Assembly: GCA_964631945.1 (NCBI GenBank)
Contig: CAZWAY010000011.1
Location: forward strand, 36,195 to 100,194
Direction: 5' to 3'
DNA: 64,000 nucleotides
DNA from: JABFRZ01 sp964631945
GTDB lineage: Bacteria; Planctomycetota; UBA1135; GCA-002686595
In this document: piece after piece, positions 46,983 through 55,700 of the stretch
Layout: every line of letters starts with the position of its first letter
Position numbering within the stretch: position 1 is the stretch's first letter
Program-made: the position numbers and the translations under genes
Notes under the pieces: generated by a model
The model's input: the letters and a program-made list of their open reading frames with translations, nothing else
What the model was told of the DNA's origin: nothing
The model's database searches: none

Positions 46983-48386
46983 ATGACCGATCCCGCGTTG
47001 ATCGAGCGCATCACCCGCTCGCTCGCCTTCATGCTCCGCCACCAGCCGGAGACCTTCGACCTCGAGCTGGACTCCCATGGCTTCGCGGACCTCGAGGACG
47101 TCGTGCACGCGCTGAACGAGCGCCTCGGCGAGCCGGTCGAGGAAGAGGACGTACGCGACGCCGTCAGCTCGGGCGACCGCCCGCGCTACGAGATCCAGGG
47201 CGAGCGCATCCGCGCTCTCTACGGGCATTCGATCCCGGTCGAGCCCGGCCCCTCCAGCAAGCCGCCCGAGTTCCTGTTCGTGGCCGTACCGGAGCAGGAG
47301 CTCGAACGCGCGCGCCGCTTCGGGCTGCGCGGTGGGCGTCGGCGCTTCTTGCACCTCGCCCTCAACGTGGACGATGCGGCCGAGTCGGGCCGGCGCGTCT
47401 CGCGCGACTACACGGTGCTCGTGATCCATGCGCTCGACGCCTGGGAGGAGGGCATCAGCTTCTTCGACCGCACGGCCCTGTGGCTGGCCGAGGAGGTGCC
47501 CACGCACCTGCTCGAAGTCGAGGGCACGTACCACGATGGTACGGATCCGCTGCCGCGCCGCTTCGAGGGTGCGAGCGAGCGCGGCGGCCAGGAACGCGAA
47601 CGCGGAGGCTACGGACGCGGGGGGCGCGAGTCCCACGGACAGGGACGTGGCCCCGAGCGCGGACGCGGAGGGCGAGGACGCCGCGGGGGACGCGGGCGCG
47701 ACCGGCAGCAGGCGCATTCGCACGAGCCGCGCGCGGCTCACGAGCGCGCGCCCGAGCCGGTAGGCGACGAGCGCGAGAGCCCGGCCTTCTTCGCGCCTGC
47801 CGGGGGCGATCCGCGCAGTGGCCGTGGCTCCGGCGAGCGCAGCCACGGTGGGCGCCCGCACGGTGCTCAGGGAGGGGGCGGGCGCGGCCACCAGAGCCGT
47901 GAGCCGCGCGACGAACGGCCGCAGCGCGAGGGGCGCGAGCCGCGCGAATCCCACGGAGCCCACGCGCCCATGGCGTACGCAGAGCGCTCGCCCGAGCGCG
48001 AGAGCGAGGCCGGTTCGGCTGGCCGTTACGAGAGTCGCCCAGAGCACGGTCCAGATCACCGGCGCGAAGGGCGAGCCACGGAACGGCGAGAACCGGAGCG
48101 GCGCGAGCCCGAGCGGCGCGAACCGCGCGAGCCGGAGCGGCGCGAACCGGAGCGGCACGAGCCCAGACGCGAGAGCCGTGGCCACGAGGAACGCGAGCCT
48201 CGCCGGGGGCCGCCCCAGGACTCCGGCAGCCCGCGGGGCGGGTTCGGGGCCGGGCTCGACAGCCGCGGAGGTCGCGAACGTCCCGAGCGCAGCGAGCCCG
48301 CGCCGGCCCCGAGCGCTCCGCCTCCGCGCAAGGAACCGCCGCCGCCGGTGAAGAGCGACGGCCCGGGCTTCGGCGCCGGCTTGTAG
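46983..48386 (+). CDS. kptA: KptA/Tpt1-like RNA 2'-phosphotransferase with disordered tail
   Basis: 467 residues. Residues 1-180 match KptA/Tpt1, which removes RNA 2'-phosphates using NAD+: MLRHQPE (Arg19, His20), LDSHGFADL, RIRALYGHS (Arg77) and an Arg-rich segment near 133. The conserved Y-H-G-T element at the NAD site reads FVAV (residues 99-102), a substitution that may weaken catalysis. Residues 180-467 are a charged low-complexity tail: RGG-type glycine-arginine clusters, then ERREP repeats, a GGFGAGL element, and a terminal GPGFGAGL. RGG tails bind RNA. In yeast Tpt1 finishes tRNA splicing; in bacteria the substrate is unclear. The start ATG has no strong SD. Confidence 0.85.
   Translation: MTDPALIERITRSLAFMLRHQPETFDLELDSHGFADLEDVVHALNERLGEPVEEEDVRDAVSSGDRPRYEIQGERIRALYGHSIPVEPGPSSKPPEFLFVAVPEQELERARRFGLRGGRRRFLHLALNVDDAAESGRRVSRDYTVLVIHALDAWEEGISFFDRTALWLAEEVPTHLLEVEGTYHDGTDPLPRRFEGASERGGQERERGGYGRGGRESHGQGRGPERGRGGRGRRGGRGRDRQQAHSHEPRAAHERAPEPVGDERESPAFFAPAGGDPRSGRGSGERSHGGRPHGAQGGGGRGHQSREPRDERPQREGREPRESHGAHAPMAYAERSPERESEAGSAGRYESRPEHGPDHRREGRATERREPERREPERREPREPERREPERHEPRRESRGHEEREPRRGPPQDSGSPRGGFGAGLDSRGGRERPERSEPAPAPSAPPPRKEPPPPVKSDGPGFGAGL
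48079..48170 (+). repeat. tandem ERREP-coding repeat in kptA tail
   Basis: About six copies of a 15-bp unit close to gagcggcgcgaaccg encode Glu-Arg-Arg-Glu-Pro repeats in the KptA tail. Repeats this similar at the DNA level suggest recent expansion by slippage. Confidence 0.75.
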
Positions 48387-48394
48387 TTCGCTCG

Positions 48395-49300
48395 ATGCGG
48401 CTCTGGGAGGTGCTCGACACCTTGCCCGAGGGCTACGAGCTCGTGCGTGGCCGGCAGGGCTGGCTGGCGGTCGAGCGCGGGGCGCGTGCGGCCTTGTTCG
48501 CCTCCGGCTTCGGCCCGGACGGCGGCGAGTCCCTGCCGCCGAGCGGCCTCGTGGGACGCGGCGCGCTCGGACTGATCGAGAGCGCGGGCGAACGCTGGCT
48601 CGTGCGACGCTTCCACCACGGCGGCTTCCTGCGCTGGCTCGGGGAGCGGCTGTTCCTGCAGCCCTCGCGCCCGTTCCGCGAGCTCGTCTGTGCGCATGCG
48701 CTGCGCGCGGCGGGCTTCTCGACCCCGCGCGTGGTGGCGGCCCGTGCGTTGCGTTCGCGACCCTTCGGCTGGCGCCTGGCCCTGGTCAGCGCGCACGTCG
48801 CCGGACGCATCGAGGGTGCCGACGTGCTCGAACGCCGCCGCAGGGGCGAGCTGGAGGAGTCCGAGTGGCGCCGCTTCCTGGACACCTTCGGCGCGCTGAT
48901 CGGACGCCTGCACGCCGCCGGTTTCCTGCACGCCGACCTGACCCCGCGCAACCTGCTGTTCGAGCGCGACCTCGCGGCGGCCTGGGTCCTGGACCTCGAC
49001 CGCGCCCGCTTCGCACGTCCGCTCTCGGAGCGCGCGCGGCGCGACAACCTGCGGCGCCTGTACCGCTCCGTGCGCCGGCGCGAGGCGCGCGCTCGGCCCT
49101 TCCTGCGACACGCGGACTACCTGCGCTTCCTTTCGGCCTACGCGCGGGCGCACGGGACGGCGCCGGACTGGCGCTCGGACTGGGTCGCGATCGAGCGGCG
49201 CGACCGGCGCCGCCAGCCCGCGCACCGGCTGGGCTGGTGGCTCGAGCGCCGCTTCGGATCGGGCCCGGAGGCCCGCGACGGGGGCTTCCGGCCGGCCTAG
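48395..49300 (+). CDS. Kdo-kinase-like lipopolysaccharide kinase
   Basis: 301 residues. Kdo kinase (KdkA/WaaP) features: RWLVRRFHHGGFLRWLGERLF (the H-G-G-L/F-L loop), AHALRAAGFSTPRVVAA, GRLHAAGFLHADLTPRNLLF with the catalytic Asp and metal-binding Asn, and AAWVLDLDRARF (a DxD metal site). The family phosphorylates Kdo or heptose in lipid A-core assembly at the inner face of the membrane. This supports a lipopolysaccharide-like outer layer in the host. The gene follows the KptA-like stop by 8 bp, but no functional link is apparent. The C-terminal 60 residues are Arg-rich. Confidence 0.82.
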   Translation: MRLWEVLDTLPEGYELVRGRQGWLAVERGARAALFASGFGPDGGESLPPSGLVGRGALGLIESAGERWLVRRFHHGGFLRWLGERLFLQPSRPFRELVCAHALRAAGFSTPRVVAARALRSRPFGWRLALVSAHVAGRIEGADVLERRRRGELEESEWRRFLDTFGALIGRLHAAGFLHADLTPRNLLFERDLAAAWVLDLDRARFARPLSERARRDNLRRLYRSVRRREARARPFLRHADYLRFLSAYARAHGTAPDWRSDWVAIERRDRRRQPAHRLGWWLERRFGSGPEARDGGFRPA

Positions 49301-49334
49301 AGGGGCGCCCCCCGGTTCCGGTGCCGGAAGTTTC

Positions 49335-49382
49335 TTGCGATCTGGTCTCAACTTCGTACTTGACGATGAGATCCATTCGCAA
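49335..49382. promoter_or_regulatory. long interrupted inverted repeat before apbE operon
   Basis: Outer arms TTGCGA/TCGCAA, middle arms TCTCA/TGAGA (each 5 nt further in) and inner arms TCGT/ACGA around a 5-nt loop ACTTG give a 48-bp, largely symmetric element in a locally AT-rich stretch 18 bp before the apbE ATG. It could be a dimeric-repressor operator or an RNA hairpin that controls this operon. Confidence 0.45.
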
Positions 49383-49400
49383 TTAGATGGGGAGGTGCCG

Positions 49401-50474
49401 ATGCCCTCCCCCGTGCTGCTCGCGCTCGTTCTCGGCCTGGCTCCGCCCGCGGCGGATCCAGGCCCCGTGGGGCAGGAGGCCGACCCCTCCTGGGTCGAGC
49501 GGCGCCTGTCCGCCATGGGCACCTGGCTCGAGCTGCGCGTGCAGGCCGGGGAGCGCGCAGCCGGCCTGGCCGCCAGCGAGCGCGCGCTCGCCGCCATCGA
49601 GGCCTGCGAGCGGCGACTCTCGACCTGGGTCGAGGATTCCGAGCTGGCACGCTTGAATCGCGCCCCGCTCGGGGAGTGGCAGGCGCTCTCGCCCGAGCTC
49701 GCGCACGAGCTCGAACGCGCCCGCCACTACTGGCGCGAGACCGAGGGCGCCTTCGACCCGGGCCTGGGGGCGCTGGTCGAGGTCTGGGGCCTGCGCACGG
49801 GCGGGCGCAGCCCGTCCGAGGCCGAGCTCGCCGCCGCGCGCGCCGCGGGCGGCTTCGCGGCCTTCGAACTGGATGGCTTGCGCGCGCGCCGTCGGCACGC
49901 CAGGGCCGCCATCGAGGAGGGCGCCTTCGGCAAGGGCCTGGCGCTCGACGCGGCCCTGGCCGCCCTCGCGGCCGCCGGCGTGCGCGTGGCCGCGCTCGAT
50001 CTGGGCGGGCAGCTCGCGCTGCTCGGCGCCGGCGCGACCACGACCCTGGCGGACCCGCGCGCGCGCGATCGAGCGGTGCTGGAGCTCGACCTCGAGCCCG
50101 GCTCGTTCGCGACCTCGGGCAACAGCGAACGCGGCATCGTCGTCGATGGAGTGGCGCGCGCGCACCTGCTCGATCCCGAGAGCGGCGCGCCGCTGGCGGA
50201 CTTCGGCAGCCTCTCGGTGTGGGCCGCGGATGCCACCGCCGCGGATTGTCTCTCGACCGGGCTGTACGTGATGGGGCCCGAGGCCGCCCTGCGCTGGTGC
50301 GCGGCCCACCCGGGCGTGGAGCTCGTGCTGCTCCTCTCCGCCGGCGAGGGCCTGCGCGCCGTGGCCACGGCAGGCTGGCGCGGGCGCCTGCGCGCGCTCG
50401 TTCCCGAACTCGAGCTGCACTTCGTCGGTGCGGACTCGTCGCTTCCCCTTTCCCTCCCCGCTCGTGCGCGATGA
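49401..50474 (+). CDS. apbE: ApbE, FAD:protein FMN transferase
   Basis: 357 residues from an ATG with GGGGAGG about 5 bp upstream. A signal-like N-terminus (VLLALVLGLAPPAADPG) suggests export, as normal for ApbE. Family features: SAMGTWLELRV, FDPGLGALVEVWG, GAFGKGLALDAALAAL (K-G-x-x-x-D), SGNSERGIVVDG and AHLLDPESGAPL (H-I/L-x-D-P-x-T/S-G), and DATAADCLSTGLYVMG with the Mg2+-binding Asp. It uses FAD to attach FMN covalently to a Thr in target proteins in the periplasm. The third gene of this operon encodes an FMN-binding-domain protein with an S-G-A-T acceptor motif, its likely substrate. The stop overlaps the next ATG (ATGA). Confidence 0.92.
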   Translation: MPSPVLLALVLGLAPPAADPGPVGQEADPSWVERRLSAMGTWLELRVQAGERAAGLAASERALAAIEACERRLSTWVEDSELARLNRAPLGEWQALSPELAHELERARHYWRETEGAFDPGLGALVEVWGLRTGGRSPSEAELAAARAAGGFAAFELDGLRARRRHARAAIEEGAFGKGLALDAALAALAAAGVRVAALDLGGQLALLGAGATTTLADPRARDRAVLELDLEPGSFATSGNSERGIVVDGVARAHLLDPESGAPLADFGSLSVWAADATAADCLSTGLYVMGPEAALRWCAAHPGVELVLLLSAGEGLRAVATAGWRGRLRALVPELELHFVGADSSLPLSLPARAR

Positions 50475-51730
50475 AGATGAACTCGTCCGGCTTCCTCCGT
50501 GTGTCGCTCTGGCTCTCGGCCACGCTCGCGCTGGGCGTGCTGGCCCCGGCCCAGGAGGATCTGCTCCAGCGCGTCGAACGACTCGAGCACAAGAACGCCG
50601 AGCTCGAGTCGCGGCTCTCGGCCCTGGCCGACGAGCAGGAGGGCTTCACGCTCGGGGGGCTCGTGCCGCCCGTGGGCGAGTCGCTCCACGGGCTCGGCCC
50701 CTCGGCTTCCAAGGTCTACGCCAGCCAGGGCGGGCTCTCGCTCGGCGGCTATGGCGAAGCCCTGTACCAGCGTCGCAACGGCGACGCCGCGGACGAACTC
50801 GATGCCCTGCGCACGGTGCTGTACTTCGGCTACCGCTTCGACGAGCACTGGGTCTTCAACTCGGAGCTCGAGTTCGAGCACGCGGGTGAGGAAGTCGGGG
50901 TCGAGTTCGCGACCCTCGACTACCTCTGGCGCGAGGACCTGAGCTTCCGCATGGGGCTGGTGCTGATCCCGATGGGCTTCGTGAACGAGTTGCACGAGCC
51001 GCCCACCTTCCTGGCGGCGACGCGGCCCGAGACCGAGCGCCGCATCCTGCCCTCGACCTGGCGCGAGAACGGGCTGGGGGTCTTCGGTGACACGGGGCCG
51101 GTCAGCTACCGCGCCTACGTCGTCAACGGCTTCGACGCCGGCGGGTACACGGCCGCCGGACTGCGCGGCGGGCGCCAGGACGGGAGCGAGGCCCTGGCCG
51201 AGGACCTGGCGCTGGTCGCGCGCCTGGACTGGACCGACACGCCCGGCCTGCTCGCGGGCGGCTCGGTGTACTTCGGAGGCGCCGGTCAGGGCCAGGCCGG
51301 GCTGCCGGGAGCCGAGACTGCCATCGCCGAGCTGCACGCCGAGTGGCGCGCGCACGGCCTGTGGATGCGCGGACTGGTGGCCAGGGCCGAGGTCGACGAC
51401 GCGGCCGAGCTGAACGCGGCCAACGGCCTGGTCGGGAGCGCGTCGATCGGCGAGGAACTGGTGGGGCACTACCTCGAGGCCGGCTACGACGTGCTGGCCT
51501 GGCTGGCGCCCGGCAGCGCGCACTCGCTCTCGCCCTACGTGCGCTACGAAGCGGTGGACACCCAGGCCGAGGTGCCGGCCGGCTTCGCCGCCGATCCCGC
51601 CAACGACTTCGACGTGCTCAGCGCCGGTCTGAACTGGCGTCCGCGCTCGAACCTGGTCTTCAAGCTCGAGTACCAGGACTTCGAGCGGGCCGAAGACGGC
51701 TGGAACGCCGCCATGGGGTTCTCGTTCTGA
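50471..51730 (+). CDS. outer-membrane beta-barrel porin-like protein
   Basis: 419 residues. A signal peptide ends ALGVLAPAQ, followed by a short coiled coil (RVERLEHKNAELESRLSAL) typical of OprP/OprO-type porins. The rest alternates hydrophobic and polar residues in many strands, with aromatic-rich turns (YGEALYQRRNG, VLYFGYRFDEHW), and ends in Phe (NAAMGFSF), the usual outer-membrane-protein terminus. It probably forms a channel or receptor in the outer membrane. It is the second gene of the apbE operon, overlapping both neighbours by a few bases. That position suggests supply of the substrate used by the periplasmic flavin module. Confidence 0.82.
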   Translation: MKMNSSGFLRVSLWLSATLALGVLAPAQEDLLQRVERLEHKNAELESRLSALADEQEGFTLGGLVPPVGESLHGLGPSASKVYASQGGLSLGGYGEALYQRRNGDAADELDALRTVLYFGYRFDEHWVFNSELEFEHAGEEVGVEFATLDYLWREDLSFRMGLVLIPMGFVNELHEPPTFLAATRPETERRILPSTWRENGLGVFGDTGPVSYRAYVVNGFDAGGYTAAGLRGGRQDGSEALAEDLALVARLDWTDTPGLLAGGSVYFGGAGQGQAGLPGAETAIAELHAEWRAHGLWMRGLVARAEVDDAAELNAANGLVGSASIGEELVGHYLEAGYDVLAWLAPGSAHSLSPYVRYEAVDTQAEVPAGFAADPANDFDVLSAGLNWRPRSNLVFKLEYQDFERAEDGWNAAMGFSF

Positions 51731-52290
51731 TGCTCGCGCTCGCGCTCACGCTCGTGCTGCTGGCCCCCGGCGAGCCCGCCGGCGCCGCGGGCAAGGTCTT
51801 CCTCACGCCCGAGGAGGCCCTGGCGCTCGCCTTCCCGGACTGCCGCATCGAGCGCGCGACCGAGTACCTGAGCGAGGTCGAGGAAGAGCGCGCCGTCGAA
51901 CTCGCGCGCGAGAAGCTGGCCAGCCGCATCGTGCGCCCGTACCGCGCGTACCGCGCGGGCCAGCTGATCGGCACGGCGTACTTCGACGCGCACCGTGTGC
52001 GCACCAAGAGCGAGGTCCTGATGCTGGTGGTCGGCCCCGACCAGCGCCTCGGGCGCGTCGAGGTTCTGGCCTTCGCCGAGCCGCTCGAGTACCTGCCGAA
52101 GGCGAACTTCTACGCGCAGTTCCCGGGCCGCGGCCTGGACGCGGAGCTCGATCTGAAGCGCGCCATCCGCGGCGTCTCGGGCGCGACCCTCAGCGCCCAG
52201 TCCGCCACGGCCGCCGCGCGCCGCACGCTGGCGCTGCACCGCGTGCTGGCCGAGCGCGCCACGGTCCCCGTGGCCGTGGCCGGGCGATGA
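51730..52290 (+). CDS. exported FMN-binding domain protein
   Basis: 186 residues. An N-terminal hydrophobic stretch (LALALTLVLLAPGEPAGAAG) acts as signal peptide or anchor. The body is an FMN-binding (NqrC/RnfG-type) domain: VRPYRAYRAGQLIGTAYFDAHRVRT early, DQRLGRVEVLAFAEPLEY in the middle, and RAIRGVSGATLSAQSATAAARRTL with the SGAT motif whose Thr takes FMN from ApbE. It is likely the covalent flavoprotein electron carrier of this operon, on the outside of the inner membrane. ATG shares a base with the porin stop (TGATG); its stop overlaps the next gene. Confidence 0.88.
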   Translation: MLALALTLVLLAPGEPAGAAGKVFLTPEEALALAFPDCRIERATEYLSEVEEERAVELAREKLASRIVRPYRAYRAGQLIGTAYFDAHRVRTKSEVLMLVVGPDQRLGRVEVLAFAEPLEYLPKANFYAQFPGRGLDAELDLKRAIRGVSGATLSAQSATAAARRTLALHRVLAERATVPVAVAGR

Positions 52291-52784
52291 CGCGGCGCGA
52301 GGCCTGGTGCGTGCACCTCGCCGCGCTGGGCGTGGGCGGCACGGGCCTCGTTTATGGCTGGATGCGTTACTTCCTGCGGCCGAACGACGAGTTCGCGCTG
52401 GTGAACCATCCGCTGCAGCCGACCCTCCAGCACGCGCACCTCCTGCTGGCGCCGCTGCTCCTGTTCGCGGTCGGTCTGGTGTGGAGCGAGCACGCCTGGC
52501 AGCGCGTGCGTGCGGGCTTCCCCGTGCGCCGGCCGACCGGGCTGGTGTTGTTCGCGCTGTTCTGGCCGATGGTGGTCTCCGGCGTGGGCGTGCAGCTGGC
52601 CGAGGCGGAGGGCACGCGCATGCTGGCGATCTGGAGCCACGCGCTCTCGGGCACGCTGTGGTGCGCGGCCTACCTCGTGCACCTGGTGTCGCGCCGCGGG
52701 CCGTCGGGTCCCGGGTCTCAGGCGCGGCGCGGGAAGATCGGGCCCTCCGGCGCCAGCACGGCCGCCAGCAAGCGCTCGCCGTAG
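52287..52784 (+). CDS. four-helix membrane protein, probable b-heme or quinone partner
   Basis: 165 residues; its ATG overlaps the FMN-binding gene stop. Four hydrophobic segments lie near residues 9-28, 48-70, 82-104 and 112-134. Paired His residues occur at the ends of helices 2 and 4 (QHAHLLL with SEHAW; WSHALSG with VHLV), an arrangement seen in small cytochrome b561-like or DUF4405-like proteins that hold b-heme. It would pass electrons between the quinone pool and the flavoprotein; this is inference from operon context. The final 30 residues are Ser/Gly/Arg-rich and overlap the convergent kinase gene by about 67 bp, so the true C-terminus may be shorter than typical neighbours. Confidence 0.65.
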   Translation: MTRREAWCVHLAALGVGGTGLVYGWMRYFLRPNDEFALVNHPLQPTLQHAHLLLAPLLLFAVGLVWSEHAWQRVRAGFPVRRPTGLVLFALFWPMVVSGVGVQLAEAEGTRMLAIWSHALSGTLWCAAYLVHLVSRRGPSGPGSQARRGKIGPSGASTAASKRSP

Positions 52785-55700
52785 GCGCGCTGGGCCGCGC
52801 GCAGCTCGGGATCGCGGATGCGGCGCCGGCTGGCGCGCATGCGCTTCTCGAGCTCCTCGCGCACGCGTTCGGCCTCGCGCTCGCGCTCCGCCGCGCGCAG
52901 CAGGAACGAGCGCGTGCCGGCGATGACGACGCGATCCGTGAGTTCGGCCCCGTGGCGCGCGAGCAACTCGTAGGCTCGTTCGCCCTCGCGCGCGGCCTCG
53001 GCGACGTCCCCGCGGGCGTGCCGCAGGCGCGCCGAGAGCGCCAGCCCCAGGGCCTCGGCGCGGTAGAAGGCGATCTCGCGTGCGAGCTCCAGCGCGCGCG
53101 CCAGCGTGGCCGAGGCGCGCGCGTCGCCCTGTTCGGCCTCCAGCAGTCCCAGCCAGAGCATCGACAGCACTTGTCCGCGGCGGTCCTCGATCTCGTCGGC
53201 CAGGAACAGCGCGTCGGTGAGCTCGGCCTTGGCCTGGCGCGGGCGGTCGAGGTCGAGCAGGAGCCCGCCCCGGCGCGCCAGGGCTTCGGCCTCGAGGCGC
53301 CGCTCGCCCGCGCGCCGCGCCAGCACGAGCGCGCGCTGGATGGCCTCCAGCGACTTCCGGGGTAGGCCGGCCGAGCGCCACAGGCGCCCGCGCAGGAGTT
53401 CGGCGTAGGCCAGCACTCCGGCGCGCGGCTCGCGCGTCTTCTTCAGCGCCGCCAGGGCCGCCTCGACCTCCGCCAGGGCGTCCTCGATCTCGTCCTCGAG
53501 CACGTCCACGTGCGCCAGCGCGAGGTGCGCCAGGGCCTCCTGATTCTCGCCCACCGCCTTGCGCAGCGCGTTCCTGGCCAGCGTGCGCGCCGCCCCGAAC
53601 TCGCCGACCTGCGCCTGCACCTGGGCCAGGCGTCGCAGGGCCTGCGAGTGGAGCCAGCGATCCTTGGAACGCTCGGCCATGCCCACGGCGGTCTTGAGCC
53701 AGCCGCGCGCCAGGCCGAACTGGCCCGTGCCGGCGGCGTAGCGCGCGTGCAGCAGATACAGGCGCGCGGCCGCGGCCGGCTGGCGCTCGGGGTCGAGCTC
53801 GAAGTTGGCCAGGTGATCGAGCAGCACGCGCTGGTCCTCGCGTCGTCCCAGACGGTCGGCGGCGTCGGCCGCGTCCTCCAGGAACTCGAGGCGCAGCTCG
53901 CCGCGGCCCTCGAGCTCGGGCAGGTGCTCGAGCGCCTCCAGCGCCCAGCGCGCCAGCGTCGCCAGGCGCAGGGCCGAGGCGCGCCGCCGCAGCGGCGCGA
54001 GGATGGCGCGCACGCACTCCAGGAGTTCGGCGTGCTCGTCGGCCGCCTGCAGGTGGAAGGCGCGCTGGTAGGCCTGCTCGAGGTCGTCCGGATCGGTTCC
54101 CAGCACGCGCGCGGCGGCGGCGTGCAGGCGGCGCCGGCGCGGCGCGGCGATCGAGCGGTACAGCGCCTCGCGCAGGGCCTGGCGCTCGAAGCGGTAGCGG
54201 TCGGCGGCCGGCACCAGCCAGCCCTTGCGCACCAGGCGCGCCAGCACGTCGTCGATCTCGCCGCGGCGGGTGGGGGGGAAGGCTGCCAGCAGGAACTCGG
54301 GCGTCAGCCGTCCGCCGACCACGCTCAGGCGCTCCAGCCAGGTGCGTTCGTCCGGCTCCAGGGCCGCGACGCGCTGCTGGATCAGGCGATCGAGGGAGCG
54401 CGGCATGGGCAGCTCGTCGGGCGGGATCGTGAGCACGAAGCGCGGGTCCTCGTCGCTGGCGGGGTGCACGCCGCCGCGCGCCTCCAGCTCGCGCAGGATC
54501 TCGATCAGGAAGCCCGGGTTGCCGCGGCTCTTCTGCCACAGCACCTCGGTCAGGCGCACGAGCGGGGCCGAATCGTGGAACAGGCGCGCCACCAGCGCGC
54601 CCACCGCGGACTCCTCCAGCGGCGGGAGCTCGAGGCGGCGGAAGCGCGGGCCGCTCTCGGGCGCGCCGCGCTCCAGGCGTTCGCGCAGGCGCGCGAGCTG
54701 GACCGGTTCGGCCGCCGGCAGGTCCTCGCGCAGCGAGAGCACGAACAGCACGCGCGCGCCGCGCAGGAGCTCGAGCAGGCTCGACAGCGCCCCGAGCGTG
54801 ACCGCTCCGGCCTGCTGCAGGTCGTCGAGGAACACCAGCACGGGGCGCTGCTCGGCCAGCTTGGCGAGCCAGCGCGCCAGCTCGGCCGGGATCGAGCGGT
54901 CGATGCTGCCGGCGCTCTTCGGGTCGAGGGCCGCCAGCAACGGGCGCGCCCCGGCCGCGCCGACCAGTTCGCCCAGGCGCGCACTCTCGCGCAGGAGCGG
55001 CGCGCGTCCGCTGGCCAGGCCGAGCCAGCGGTTCAGGAGCATCAGCACGGCCCCCGCCGGGCGGCCCTCGTCGGCCTCGCTCCAGCGCGCGTCGAGCAGC
55101 AGCGGCGGGGCGGGCCCGCCGCGCACGGCCGCGGCGAAGCCGGTCATCAGGCGCCACTTGCCGCTGCCCTCGGGCCCGACCAGCCACACGACCGCGGCGC
55201 GGGCCGGGCTCGCGTGCAGCAGTCCGTCGTACAGCTCGGAGAGCTGCGTCAGCTCCGTCTCGCGGCCCACCAGCGGCCAGGTCGCGGTGTCGTCCGACTC
55301 GGGCCCGGCCTCGGCGCGCGCGGGATCGTTGCGCGCGCGCCACCAGTCGCCGCGCTCGCCCTCGACCAGTCGCAGCACGAGTTCGTCGGCGCTGGGTCGC
55401 TCGGCGGCCGCGCGCGCCAGGGCCGCGGCCAGCAGGCGGTCGAGGAACGGTGACAGCGAGGGCTCGCGCCGCGAGGGCGGCAGGAAGCGCGCCGCATCGA
55501 TCGCGGCCAGGAGCTCGTCGGCCCCGGGGAGCTCGATCGAGCGGCGCTGGATCGCACCGCTGGTCGAGGCGCGGCCGAGCAGGCGAGCCTTCGAGCTCTT
55601 CGAGCCGAAGGGATGGTGACCGGTGGCGAGCTCGTACAGCACGACCCCCAGGGCGAAGACGTCGGCCGCGGGTCCGCCGGGCTCGCCGCGCACGCGCTCG

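Noticed and set aside
49360..49388. TTGACG-N17-TTAGAT as a sigma-70 promoter for apbE
   Set aside because: The transcription start would fall in the SD sequence, which would be lost; kept only as part of the inverted repeat.
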